A stretch of DNA of 34,976 nucleotides from an uncultured Prevotella sp. Lineage in GTDB: Bacteria; Bacteroidota; Bacteroidia; Bacteroidales; Bacteroidaceae. Made by a program: the position numbers and the translations under genes. The notes below the pieces were generated by a model, which saw only the letters and a program-made list of their open reading frames with translations, was not told where the DNA came from and searched no databases. Within the stretch, counting starts at the first letter, position 1. Every line of letters starts with the position of its first letter. The stretch is from assembly GCA_934254985.1 (NCBI GenBank), contig CAKQMS010000032.1, positions 1-34,976 of the forward strand, read 5' to 3'. Positions 22,892 to 31,632 of the stretch are shown here, in pieces.

Positions 22892-24448
22892 TTAGAAATT
22901 GATATCAAGACCAACTGCGAATACATTGTTGTTACGAGTGTAGTCAGAGTTATAGCTTAAGCTCTGAGTTGGGGTAAGCTGTACAGTCTCTGATGTCTTC
23001 TTGTGATTATAGAAGGTATGGAAATAAGCTACGTTCAAGTCCATCTTCTTGTTGATGTGATAAACACCACCGACAGCTACAGAGTTTGAACCTACAACGA
23101 ACGACTTGTCATCCATATATTCGTCTGAAAGACCATAGCTGGTGTTCTGCCAACCTGTGCTGAGAGTAATCTTCTTTGTTACGTCAACCTCAACACCTGC
23201 GTTGTATTCAACAGTACCACGGTCGAGCAACTTCTGACGATCGTTGTAAGATGTAGCATGCTTATCGTCGAACCAATGGAAACCAACGTTTACGCGAACC
23301 TCGTCGATAGGCTTGTAACCTACACCTACTGCCAAGTAAGCTGGGATATCGCCTGCTATCTTCTTGCCATCCTCGTATTCGCCGATAGCTTCAGTAAGAT
23401 TCTTATCAAACTTGCTCTTAAGTGCACCCATAGCGCCTTGTACATTTTGGTTGCTCAACACCATGTCGGCTGCAGCCTCTGGCACGCCACCTGCGATATA
23501 TGAAGCGCGAAGGTTGTCGGCAAGGTTACCAATACTTGGAGCCTTGTTTACAGACTTATTCTTCAAGCGCAAACGAGTCTTGAACTCATACTTTGCAGCA
23601 AAGTTCCACTTGCCTGTCTTATAATCGATGCCGATGATAGGAGTAAAGCCCTTACCACTCTGGTCACAGCTCAACTCGATATTTGCAGAATTCTCCTTTG
23701 TAGGGTCAAGAACCTTATAAAGAGGCATGTTACCTACGGTGATATTCTCTACATAACCATAGTAGTTACATGTTGCATATACACCACGCACACCTGCAGA
23801 AACAGCAAGATTGTCAGTAACCTTATAAGCTACAGCTGCAGAAAGACCGAAATAATACTGACGACCATGCATATAGCTATTATAAGAATACTTACCCTGT
23901 GTGCCGAAAACATCATTTGATGTAAACACAGCAGGAAGACCAATCTGACCAGCAGCCTGGTCTACGATGCCAGCCAATTGACAAGCACCTACGGCAGTTT
24001 CTGATACAATCTTCTCGAAAGAACCAAGACCATCGTCGAAGGTACACTTACCACCACCACCTGTGAGGGCAAAGTTTCCTTGGAACGACCATCTACCTTT
24101 GTTGTAAGCATACTGGAACGAAGGAATTACAGGAGCAAAAGCCTTGCCTTCGAAAGTACGAGGAGTAATAGGATTGTTCACATTAGAGTTGAACAATGCA
24201 TAATCATTCTTAATAGAACGGGTCTGGTAAGCCAACTGCCAGTTGATAGCAAGATGATGACCTTCGTTCATAAATACTACGCCTGCAGGGTTGTAGTATA
24301 CACCATCAATACCGATAGAAGCCTCACGGCTCATCATACGGTTGAAAGCTACATGTTGATTGGTGTTTGTAAGCAGACCACCTGCTTGGATAGTGTTGCC
24401 AGCAAATACTGTAGAAATGGCAACAAAAACTAATTTTAACTTATTCAT
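22892..24448 (-). CDS. OmpP1/FadL/TodX family outer-membrane transporter
   Basis: 518 residues. A signal peptide (1-22, ending TIQA) is followed by the FadL-type N-terminal hatch segment GGLLTNTNQHVAFNRMMSRE and the family signature GIDGVYYNPAGVVFMNEGHH. About fourteen amphipathic strands follow, ending in the aromatic outer-membrane signature NVFAVGLDINF. Family members carry long-chain fatty acids or other hydrophobic compounds across the outer membrane. In gut Bacteroidota the substrates are mostly unknown, so no symbol is given. It has a likely promoter at 24475. Confidence 0.92.
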   Translation of the reverse strand: MNKLKLVFVAISTVFAGNTIQAGGLLTNTNQHVAFNRMMSREASIGIDGVYYNPAGVVFMNEGHHLAINWQLAYQTRSIKNDYALFNSNVNNPITPRTFEGKAFAPVIPSFQYAYNKGRWSFQGNFALTGGGGKCTFDDGLGSFEKIVSETAVGACQLAGIVDQAAGQIGLPAVFTSNDVFGTQGKYSYNSYMHGRQYYFGLSAAVAYKVTDNLAVSAGVRGVYATCNYYGYVENITVGNMPLYKVLDPTKENSANIELSCDQSGKGFTPIIGIDYKTGKWNFAAKYEFKTRLRLKNKSVNKAPSIGNLADNLRASYIAGGVPEAAADMVLSNQNVQGAMGALKSKFDKNLTEAIGEYEDGKKIAGDIPAYLAVGVGYKPIDEVRVNVGFHWFDDKHATSYNDRQKLLDRGTVEYNAGVEVDVTKKITLSTGWQNTSYGLSDEYMDDKSFVVGSNSVAVGGVYHINKKMDLNVAYFHTFYNHKKTSETVQLTPTQSLSYNSDYTRNNNVFAVGLDINF

Positions 24449-24474
24449 TTAATATCACTATTAATAATTGGCTG

Positions 24475-24482
24475 CAAAGTTA
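24475..24482 (-). promoter_or_regulatory. Probable -7 element for the FadL-type gene
   Basis: The minus strand reads TAACTTTG (TAnnTTTG), 27 bases before the start codon. The spacing to a TTG-type -33 box is not met. Confidence 0.5.
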
Positions 24483-24618
24483 GCACGATTGTCCTCTTTT
24501 TCCATTATTATCTTATTTTATTTAATATGCGTTAACACTTAAAGGTAATAAACATGCACAACCAATCGATTTTGTGCAGATATTTGAACAGAAAAGCAAA
24601 CTCGAATAATAATATAAT

Positions 24619-24693
24619 AAAAAAGCGCCCTGTAAAAGGCAAAAGTACTACAAAGATAAATATATCGTAATTCTTTTGCTTTTTACAGGGCGC
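24619..24693 (-). terminator. Terminator of the outer-membrane barrel gene
   Basis: A 21-base stem (GCGCCCTGTAAAAaGCAAAAG against CTTTTGCcTTTTACAGGGCGC on the minus strand) with a 27-base loop is followed by TTTTTTATTAT. The loop contains TATCTTTG, a -7 promoter-like element pointing toward the FadL-type gene. It closes the type IX/barrel gene group. Confidence 0.8.
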
Positions 24694-24714
24694 ATTGATT
24701 ATAACAGTAGTTGC

Positions 24715-25347
24715 TTAGAAGAAGTAAGCAAGACCTACCTGCCATGTATTGTTGCGAACCTTGGTTGAACCGTCCTTTACAATTGTAGAAGCAGCATCCA
24801 TTACGTTGAGTTCGCCAGTTTTGCCAATAGGGATATTGTAGTTGGCTGTAAGCTGAATCTTGCTGATAGTAGCACCAATACCGAGGTTTACGCTGAAAAG
24901 CGACTTCTTCATTTGGAAGTTAGTCTTATATGATTCTGAGCTACCCCAGTTCATATTCTCATGACCAACGTTGAAGCTTACCTGAGGACCAGCGAATGCA
25001 AATACATCGAAGCTACCAAGACCGATGCCATAACGAGCATTAAGAGGAATATCTATATACTTGTTAGAAACAGTCTTCTCCTTTACACCTTCCTCATCAG
25101 CAAGCTTTGAATCGCTCTGATTGTAGAGAGCTGAGAGATCGAAAGAAAGACCAGTAAGAGGCAATGTAACCTTTACGGTAGGACCAACGAAGAATCCCAT
25201 ACGATTAGATGTTTCGAGAACCTCTTCGCTAAGGCTCATATTAGAAACATTGAAACCACCCTTCAAACCGAACTTAACCTGTGCGTCGGCAGGTGTAGCA
25301 ATCATCATAGCTACAGCTACAATGATAAGAGTAAATAACTTTTTCAT
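24715..25347 (-). CDS. Outer-membrane beta-barrel (porin family) protein
   Basis: 210 residues. A signal peptide (1-22, ending PADA) is followed by VKFGLKGGFNVSNMSLS, the opening strand of the OMP_b-brl_2/PorT-like family. About eight strands follow, ending in WQVGLAYFF with the terminal aromatic required for barrel assembly. It lies 70 bases after gldN and may belong to the type IX operon. PorT, a known accessory protein of type IX secretion, has a similar small barrel, but this fold is common and I cannot equate them. It ends at a strong terminator. Confidence 0.85.
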   Translation of the reverse strand: MKKLFTLIIVAVAMMIATPADAQVKFGLKGGFNVSNMSLSEEVLETSNRMGFFVGPTVKVTLPLTGLSFDLSALYNQSDSKLADEEGVKEKTVSNKYIDIPLNARYGIGLGSFDVFAFAGPQVSFNVGHENMNWGSSESYKTNFQMKKSLFSVNLGIGATISKIQLTANYNIPIGKTGELNVMDAASTIVKDGSTKVRNNTWQVGLAYFF

Positions 25348-25417
25348 ACCTTTTTGTTTTTAGATGTCTTATTGTGAAAGTATTATAAATGCTTAAAACA
25401 ATGATGACAAGATAATA

Positions 25418-26524
25418 TTAATGGCGCTGACGACGTACAGTTACGCGGGCTGCAGATGAGCTTGATACTGTAGACGAACGACGCGGCTTTTTTACTTTAG
25501 TATTAGAAGACGATGACTTAGCAGCCGACACGCCCTGTTCTCTGCGGTTTTTCTTCTTCTCAGCCTTTATCACCTTAGGATCGAGCTTAGCTATGCTATC
25601 GAGAGAATCCTTGCGAGCCTGATCGCCCCAGATATTAGCCTCGAAGTCTTTAATCTGCTTTTCTATGCGCTTCTGCTCCTTAGCAATGATGCTGTCAGAT
25701 GCAGCCTCATCCATAGCATCATAGCTATCATTTTTGCCCATAGCCATCTGTGCAAGGGTTTTGCCAAGCATATTGTTGGTCTTATAGATTTTACCCTTAT
25801 ACTTGTTCATAGTAAAATAGTCGTCGACACTCATTGTTGCAGCATTATTAAGATTGCTCGTCATAATGGTCTGCTTAGCAAGGAATGGAGCAATATCGCT
25901 ATACTTTACCCAAAACAAAGGATACTTGGTAGCCTTTCCGCCGAAGTCATCGTCGCGAGAGAGGATAGGACAGATAGCCTGCACCTTAGTATGGAAGGTT
26001 GCAGATACCTGGTCGTAGTAGGCACTCTCCTTAATATAATATCCCTTTACCTCAGCAGAAGGAATGTCGCTATTCTCAAGACGTATGCCACGGTCGGTAC
26101 GCTCATAGTAGATATGATAGTCATCGAGAAACTTCAAAGGCTTAATCTTTGCAGAGTCGGTGAAGTTTTCGTTGCCATCAAGGGTATACTCATAGGCATC
26201 AATACCGCCACGAGCACTACCACGCATCATAAGCTTAAACATATAGGTAAACAGATTCATCTGTGTTCCCATAGGCTCTACTGGATAGTAGAGGCCAGCA
26301 TTGGCATCGTCGTTGAGGTCGAGCTCACGATAGATATCTCTACGCCAGTTGACATCTTCCGACATTTTATTCTCTGTAGGGAATGAAATCTGAGCACGAG
26401 TTGTCATAGCATTAGCCGAAGCTTTCTGCTGTGTATTGGCTCTCTGCACCCTGCTCTTAGGAGCCTGTGCCAACATGGTTTGCACCATGAATGCCATCAT
26501 GAGAATTGCTAATATCTTCTTCAT
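25418..26524 (-). CDS. gldN: Type IX secretion system ring protein GldN/PorN
   Basis: 368 residues. A signal peptide (MKKILAILMMAFMVQTMLAQA) is followed by the GldN domain (about 45-310) with typical segments VNWRRDIYRELDLNDDANAGLYYP, NLFTYMFKLM, YEYTLDGNENF and FWVKYSDIAP. The C-terminal 60 residues are a basic Ser/Arg/Lys-rich tail (KKKNRREQG, RRSSTVSSSS), longer and more charged than the core needs. PorN pairs with the lipoprotein PorK in the periplasmic ring beneath the outer membrane. It is the last core gene of the cluster, 76 bases after gldM. Confidence 0.94.
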   Translation of the reverse strand: MKKILAILMMAFMVQTMLAQAPKSRVQRANTQQKASANAMTTRAQISFPTENKMSEDVNWRRDIYRELDLNDDANAGLYYPVEPMGTQMNLFTYMFKLMMRGSARGGIDAYEYTLDGNENFTDSAKIKPLKFLDDYHIYYERTDRGIRLENSDIPSAEVKGYYIKESAYYDQVSATFHTKVQAICPILSRDDDFGGKATKYPLFWVKYSDIAPFLAKQTIMTSNLNNAATMSVDDYFTMNKYKGKIYKTNNMLGKTLAQMAMGKNDSYDAMDEAASDSIIAKEQKRIEKQIKDFEANIWGDQARKDSLDSIAKLDPKVIKAEKKKNRREQGVSAAKSSSSNTKVKKPRRSSTVSSSSAARVTVRRQRH

Positions 26525-26600
26525 AATATATGTTGTTCAGAACTTTTCTGTTATCAATAATTATTGTGTTATGCTTTGAATAATGTCGTTGGAATGGGGG

Positions 26601-28157
26601 TTATTTAACAACAATCTCCATCGCACCAGGCAACTTACGGGTGATACCATCAGGACCAACTGCTGTGACCTGCGAGATATAGAAGCGACGATTGCGAGAA
26701 AGCTTGCGGAAAGCATCACGCTGACGGTCGGAGAAGTTGGCACCATTACTTGCCATAGGAACAGCATTACCCATATTATCGAAGAATACACACTCGAAGC
26801 CCAACACCTTGAAAGGAATGTCAAGCAAACCATCGTCGATGGCAGCATGTACACCTTTGGCTCCCATCAAAGAGCCTTTGGCGAGTCCACCACCCTTGTA
26901 GCGGTCGGTACCTATAGTAATATAAGGTGTAGGATCTGGCAGTTTGCGCACCTTGAACGAGAATGATCCCATCTGGCGAAGTTTGCCTCGCTCGGTAGCA
27001 GAGATGCTAAATACCACATCCTTGCCTACGGCTGAAGGCACAGCAACATAATGACCATTGCCCTTCGACTGCAGAGAGCCACCTGTCATTGACACATGTA
27101 CGGCATTCTGAGGAATACCAGGCACGCTGATGCTCATAGGGTTAGAATATCCTGCATAGAGCACATTCATGAGGTCGGCAGCAATAGTAGCGCCAGAAGG
27201 TGGCTGAATAACCTCGTATTTCTGTAGGAAGTCGCGACGAAGTATGTCGCCAGCACCATTGCGCATAAGCATATAGCCAGCAAACTGATGTTCGCCCACT
27301 CCACCTGCCGAGAACGAATACTTACCATTGGTGGTATTCACCTTCACACCATTTACATAAATCTCTGGTTGCTGAGTGGTATCAACGGCAGCCATAACGA
27401 TATTAGCAGAGAAGGTTTCGCCAGGATATAATGTTGTTTTCTCAGGAATCACAAAAGCATCAAGCTTGTTTACGCGGATATCCTTGATATCGATATTAGC
27501 AACCAAAGTGTGCAACACCTCGCCTTCGGCATAGCGGATATCGCTCTGCAACTTAGCCAATAAGGTGACTGCAGCAGCCACAGGCATGCTTTCAAACATA
27601 TACTCCTGCCAGTTTTTGCCAAGAGCGTTGCCCTTCTTAGGGAGTTTTGTAGAAAGGTTTTCTGCAATGAGCTGTCGCTGATGGTCGTCGTTTACCATCT
27701 TTAGTATGCGCTCACGATATGAGTTTATCGCATCATATAGTTTTTTGCCTTGACCTGTGCCTGGAGCAAGCATCACGTGGGCAGCAGCCTCAAGGTTATC
27801 CTTGCCCACGATATTGTTCAAATCTGCATCATCGCCGTCAGCTTCTTTCACAATCTGCTCCTTCAGCGACTGCGCATAGTTATAGAGCGAATCGCTCATC
27901 TGCTTAACCATAGTAGCCTTATCGAACCAAGCCTTCACCTTTTCAGGGTTTGTCTTCATCTGTTCCAAGAAGTCGCTATATATCGACTCGTTTTCTTTAG
28001 ATGAGTTAGAGGTGGTGCGGTTAAGGCTCTCCTCAACAATAGAGAAGCCATTGAGCACTTCGGTAGAAATGTTCAATGCCAACATAGCCATCAAGACGAC
28101 ATACATAAGGTTAATCATCTTTTGGCGAGGAGATACTGGTTTTTTCTTTATTGCCAT
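26601..28157 (-). CDS. gldM: Type IX secretion motor protein GldM/PorM
   Basis: 518 residues. It begins with the conserved MAIKKKPVSPRQKMINLMY and an N-terminal membrane helix (about 16-36, INLMYVVLMAMLALNIS). Next come a helical periplasmic region (about 40-220) and the beta-rich D2-D4 domains (about 225-518), ending RKLPGAMEIVVK. GldM and GldL form the inner-membrane motor that uses proton flow; the long GldM dimer reaches across the periplasm to the GldK/GldN ring. It is preceded by gldL after 54 bases. Confidence 0.96.
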   Translation of the reverse strand: MAIKKKPVSPRQKMINLMYVVLMAMLALNISTEVLNGFSIVEESLNRTTSNSSKENESIYSDFLEQMKTNPEKVKAWFDKATMVKQMSDSLYNYAQSLKEQIVKEADGDDADLNNIVGKDNLEAAAHVMLAPGTGQGKKLYDAINSYRERILKMVNDDHQRQLIAENLSTKLPKKGNALGKNWQEYMFESMPVAAAVTLLAKLQSDIRYAEGEVLHTLVANIDIKDIRVNKLDAFVIPEKTTLYPGETFSANIVMAAVDTTQQPEIYVNGVKVNTTNGKYSFSAGGVGEHQFAGYMLMRNGAGDILRRDFLQKYEVIQPPSGATIAADLMNVLYAGYSNPMSISVPGIPQNAVHVSMTGGSLQSKGNGHYVAVPSAVGKDVVFSISATERGKLRQMGSFSFKVRKLPDPTPYITIGTDRYKGGGLAKGSLMGAKGVHAAIDDGLLDIPFKVLGFECVFFDNMGNAVPMASNGANFSDRQRDAFRKLSRNRRFYISQVTAVGPDGITRKLPGAMEIVVK

Positions 28158-28211
28158 CTAATAATAAATGCTATAAGATTTTTGTTCGTCACTCTAACCG
28201 TAGGTATATGC

Positions 28212-29036
28212 CTACTTCGCCATATTGGCTGTCATAGCCTCTATCATGCGAGAGTAGATTTGGTTGAGCTGTTCTATCTGCTGAGCCATCTTCTTTGACT
28301 GCTCGTTTATCTGGTCGATAGTGCCAATCTGCTGACTTGCACCCTTGAGCTGCATCTCATATACCTTGCTGATACCAGTAAGAGTACGGTTGAGATTCTC
28401 CATTTCTTCGCTATCGCGAGTAAGGCGCATGCTCTGCTCATTAACTTTAGCAAGAGTATCAACAAGTTTCTTGAGTTCTTCAACATAGTTGCCCTGAGCC
28501 TCGTTGAGAGCTTCTGCCTCTTCAGCTGACATCTGCGGAACATAATCAGGCTGTGGTTGAGCTGTGCCGCCACCATTGATGATTACGGTACCACCGACAT
28601 TACCTGCACCTGCGGATACAACATTAGCACCTGTGTTAACAGCCTCTCCTGAAGAAACTGCACTAACAGTCTCGGAGCCTGCTGCAACAGCACCTCCACC
28701 AATAACTACATTCTGACCATCAGAAGGAGCATTGCCATAAACCACCTTGCCTGTTTCGAGATATTCCTCTGTTACATGAGTAGGTAGGTCACGACCATCG
28801 GCAGTCTTATCGAAAGGACGGTCGAAGGCAGAGAGAAAGAACACCAACACCTCGGTACCCATACCAAGGAACAACATGAAGTTGGCTCCAGGAAGGTGGG
28901 TAAGCTTAAACAAGGTACCCAAGATTACCACCGAGGCACCCCAGCTATAGGCATAGTTGAGGAATGTCTGACCAGGAACGCTGTCCATCCACTTCTGTAG
29001 ACGGTACACTAAATTGAATTTGCTATAGTCGCCCAT
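28212..29036 (-). CDS. gldL: Type IX secretion motor protein GldL/PorL
   Basis: 274 residues. Two membrane helices (about 25-45, YAYSWGASVVILGTLFKL; about 53-70, FMLFLGMGTEVLVFFLSA) are followed by a cytoplasmic region. GTEVLVFF holds the conserved membrane-embedded Glu implicated in proton use. An unusual Gly/Ala/Val-rich low-complexity stretch (about 105-155, GGGAVAAGSETVSAVSSGEA) separates it from a C-terminal coiled coil (about 170-270). The start overlaps the gldK stop by one base (TAATG), so the two are coupled. Confidence 0.95.
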   Translation of the reverse strand: MGDYSKFNLVYRLQKWMDSVPGQTFLNYAYSWGASVVILGTLFKLTHLPGANFMLFLGMGTEVLVFFLSAFDRPFDKTADGRDLPTHVTEEYLETGKVVYGNAPSDGQNVVIGGGAVAAGSETVSAVSSGEAVNTGANVVSAGAGNVGGTVIINGGGTAQPQPDYVPQMSAEEAEALNEAQGNYVEELKKLVDTLAKVNEQSMRLTRDSEEMENLNRTLTGISKVYEMQLKGASQQIGTIDQINEQSKKMAQQIEQLNQIYSRMIEAMTANMAK

Positions 29037-30484
29037 TATCTTTTGCTCTTTTTATATTTACCACTTGTTGTGTTTGCCAAACTACGTACGCAACGGAAAC
29101 CGATATACGAACGTGGCTGATTCTGATATTCCCATGTACGCCATGCAGAACGGATATACGACTCAGGGTCTTTCCATGAGCCGCCTCTCACGCTCTTCTT
29201 CTTCAGTTTGTATGGGTCTTCCTTAGCCGCCTTGTATTCAAGTTGTGGGTTGAGGTCGTTCATAGCCTCTACTCCTGCCTCGGTATATATGGTGCTTGTC
29301 CATTCTGCCACATTTCCTGCCATATCAAACAGACCGTTAGAATTAGGAGAATAGATGCCCACCTTGCTTGTTATCAGATTGCCATCTTGAGCGTAATTGC
29401 CACGATCGGGCTTGAAGTTTGCATAGAAGCATCCGTTACCATTCTTCACATCAGCATTCTCCCAAGGAAACTCAGAGCCTTCTTTACCTCGGGCTGCATA
29501 TTCCCATTCAGCCTCTGTAGGCAGACGATAGCGCTGAATGTAGCGTGCTTCGCCACCAAGACCTTTAAGAAGATAGTCGGTACGCCATGCGCAGAAGGCA
29601 TTAGCCTGTTCCCATGTCACACCCACCACAGGATAGTCGTTGTAGGCAGGATTAGAGAAATAGTTGCGTAGGTACACTTCGTTGTCAGAATTGCGGAAGT
29701 CGTTGACCCAACATGTGGTATCAGGATAGATATTCACGATGTAGGTATTAAGGAAGTCCCATGGTCCTGACAATGGACGGTTGATGGTTTCTCTAACGAT
29801 ACGTCCTTCATCGTCGACATAAGCAGTATCTTTAGAAATCATCACCACCTCATTAGGGTCGATAGTGATATCGGTATTGAGATTGCGCTCTGCTGGATTC
29901 AATCTGTTGCGGCGCAATGCTGCAGCAGTATAGTCGTACACCTCATACTTATAGTTGAGCTGCGAATAGTCGAGAAGCTTTTCACCCGTTACTGGATTTG
30001 TAGTATAAAGGCTTTCGATTGCACGAAGCTCATCTTCAGAAGGTTTGCGAGGCAAACGCTTGTTCCAATCAAGATGTGGAGTCACAGGGTCGCCATTCTT
30101 ATCTTCTGTTATCATATATGTCTCATCGCCACCATAGTTAGGGTCAGCAAGGCGTGTGCGCAAGATGCTATCACGCACCCAGTTTACAAACTGCTTATAT
30201 TGCGAGTTTGTAATCTCGGTCTCGTCCATCCAAAAACCGTCTACAGATATCTCTTTCACAGGAGTCTGCTTACCCCATAGAGTATCTTGCTTCTGAAGTC
30301 CCATCTTCAAGAATCCACGTTCGATGCGAGTCATTCCGTAAGGTGTAGGCTCGGTGAAGGCTCTACCACCAACTCCGATAAGCTCTCCACCACGACCTGA
30401 AGAGGATGACGACTTGGCACCCATGCAACTTGTCAGCACCACCACGATGCTTATGGCGAAAAGGGATATAATTGTTTTCTTCAT
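29036..30484 (-). CDS. gldK: Type IX secretion lipoprotein GldK/PorK
   Basis: 482 residues. A lipoprotein signal with lipobox LTSC (Cys20) and a Ser/Gly-rich spacer is followed by a formylglycine-generating-enzyme-like (FGE/sulfatase-modifying) fold (about 55-470). Typical segments are GFWMDETEITNSQYKQFV, RLPTEAEWEYAARG, GLFDMAGNVAEWTS, SVRGGSWKDPESYIRSAWR and YIGFRCVRS. In PorK/GldK the fold is structural: with PorN it makes the large periplasmic ring attached to the outer membrane. It follows porP after 23 bases and overlaps gldL by one base. Confidence 0.96.
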   Translation of the reverse strand: MKKTIISLFAISIVVVLTSCMGAKSSSSSGRGGELIGVGGRAFTEPTPYGMTRIERGFLKMGLQKQDTLWGKQTPVKEISVDGFWMDETEITNSQYKQFVNWVRDSILRTRLADPNYGGDETYMITEDKNGDPVTPHLDWNKRLPRKPSEDELRAIESLYTTNPVTGEKLLDYSQLNYKYEVYDYTAAALRRNRLNPAERNLNTDITIDPNEVVMISKDTAYVDDEGRIVRETINRPLSGPWDFLNTYIVNIYPDTTCWVNDFRNSDNEVYLRNYFSNPAYNDYPVVGVTWEQANAFCAWRTDYLLKGLGGEARYIQRYRLPTEAEWEYAARGKEGSEFPWENADVKNGNGCFYANFKPDRGNYAQDGNLITSKVGIYSPNSNGLFDMAGNVAEWTSTIYTEAGVEAMNDLNPQLEYKAAKEDPYKLKKKSVRGGSWKDPESYIRSAWRTWEYQNQPRSYIGFRCVRSLANTTSGKYKKSKR

Positions 30485-30507
30485 ATTTATAGTTATAGTA
30501 TCTTATA

Positions 30508-31449
30508 TTATAATATTCTTACGCTTTTATGTTTATTCTTACCTTTCTTTATTAGGTTGATGTCGTGCTGATAACCCAAAAATAGTTCGTGGCTACCATT
30601 GGCAGCACTAATGGCTGATGTATACACCTCATAGCTGTAGCCAAGCACGAAGCCATGGAAACTACCGCCGACCATAAAGGTTACTGAGGTTGAAGGACTA
30701 TATCCCAAGCCTGCATACATCAGCTTTTCATCGGTCTTATATACCAGTCGACCAGAGATATCGGCACGATATACCTTGGTATCGGTACGCACCAACAACG
30801 AAGGCTTTATAGATAGAAACGGATTTCTTAGCTTAATATTGTATCCTCCTGTCAAATAATACGTTCTATCTATTTGCAATTCGTTAGTTTCGCCAAGATT
30901 TATGAGTGGAGCTGTGAGATGTTGAGCAGAAAGACCACCATACCAGTCGCCATGCACATAATATATACCTGCACCTATATCGAGTGCATTACCATTTACT
31001 TCAGAAGTGGTGAAGGCAGGGTCGTTGCTATCGCCAAGATCCAAACCAGAACCATCAAACTTCTCGCTAAGCATGCCTATCTGCACACCCACAGAGGCTG
31101 TACCGCCAAAGAGCTTAAACTTTGGTGCATATTGCAAACCTAACTTCTGATGAGAGAAAAGTCCTAACTTATCGTTCATAAACTGTACGCCTGCACCATG
31201 CACACCTTTCAAAAACACGAAAGGCATATCGGCAGCAGCATACATAGTGTTAGGATTGTTTTCAAAGCCTGCCATATCTATGGCATAGGCTGCGGTGATA
31301 TTAAGCTTTGTCTCCTTGCCCACAGCGGCAGGGTTAAAGGAGGTTTCCATCGCCCAATAATGAGCGAAGGCTGCATCATACTGTCCTCTCATCTCTACGG
31401 AGACGAGAAGCAGCGCTATTATTATGACCGCAAAATGTTTAAACATCAT
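30508..31449 (-). CDS. porP: Type IX secretion PorP/SprF family membrane protein
   Basis: 313 residues. A signal peptide (about 1-22, ending EMRGQ) precedes the family opening YDAAFAHYWAMETSFNPAAVGK. A 14-strand-type barrel follows with segments such as GAGIYYVHGDWYGGLSAQHL and YLTGGYNIKLRNPFLSIKPS, and it ends in HELFLGYQHDINL plus a short basic tail. PorP/SprF barrels hold cargo or the attachment complex at the outer membrane. As the first gene of the porP-gldKLMN cluster it is the Prevotella/Porphyromonas arrangement. A TPR/OmpA-type PorE is not in the window. Confidence 0.93.
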   Translation of the reverse strand: MMFKHFAVIIIALLLVSVEMRGQYDAAFAHYWAMETSFNPAAVGKETKLNITAAYAIDMAGFENNPNTMYAAADMPFVFLKGVHGAGVQFMNDKLGLFSHQKLGLQYAPKFKLFGGTASVGVQIGMLSEKFDGSGLDLGDSNDPAFTTSEVNGNALDIGAGIYYVHGDWYGGLSAQHLTAPLINLGETNELQIDRTYYLTGGYNIKLRNPFLSIKPSLLVRTDTKVYRADISGRLVYKTDEKLMYAGLGYSPSTSVTFMVGGSFHGFVLGYSYEVYTSAISAANGSHELFLGYQHDINLIKKGKNKHKSVRIL

Positions 31450-31511
31450 TTGTATAACGATACAACTGCTGTTTTATTGCATAAACAAATAAACTTTCAT
31501 CGTTTATTTAT

Positions 31512-31519
31512 CAAAGATG
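31512..31519 (-). promoter_or_regulatory. Possible -7 element for the type IX operon
   Basis: The minus strand reads CATCTTTG, one mismatch from TAnnTTTG, 63 bases before the porP start. No -33 box is evident, so this is a weak call. Confidence 0.3.
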
Positions 31520-31530
31520 AGAGGGAAATC

Positions 31531-31592
31531 TATTAAAGAATAAGGGCTAACCACACACGCTTCATTATACGAAGAGAGTATGATTAGCCCCA
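31531..31592 (-). terminator. Terminator of the secreted-protein gene
   Basis: On the minus strand GGGGCTAATCA and GGTTAGCCC form a stem with a loop of about 33 bases, followed by TTATTCTTTAATA. It separates the secreted-protein gene from the type IX operon. Confidence 0.6.
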
Positions 31593-31632
31593 AAAGTTTA
31601 TCTAAATGTTTTTAGACGGATGTATCTACAAC

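Noticed and set aside
29036..30484. A sulfatase-modifying (formylglycine-generating) enzyme
   Set aside because: The fold is present, but the lipobox, length and position between porP and gldL identify it as the structural ring protein GldK.
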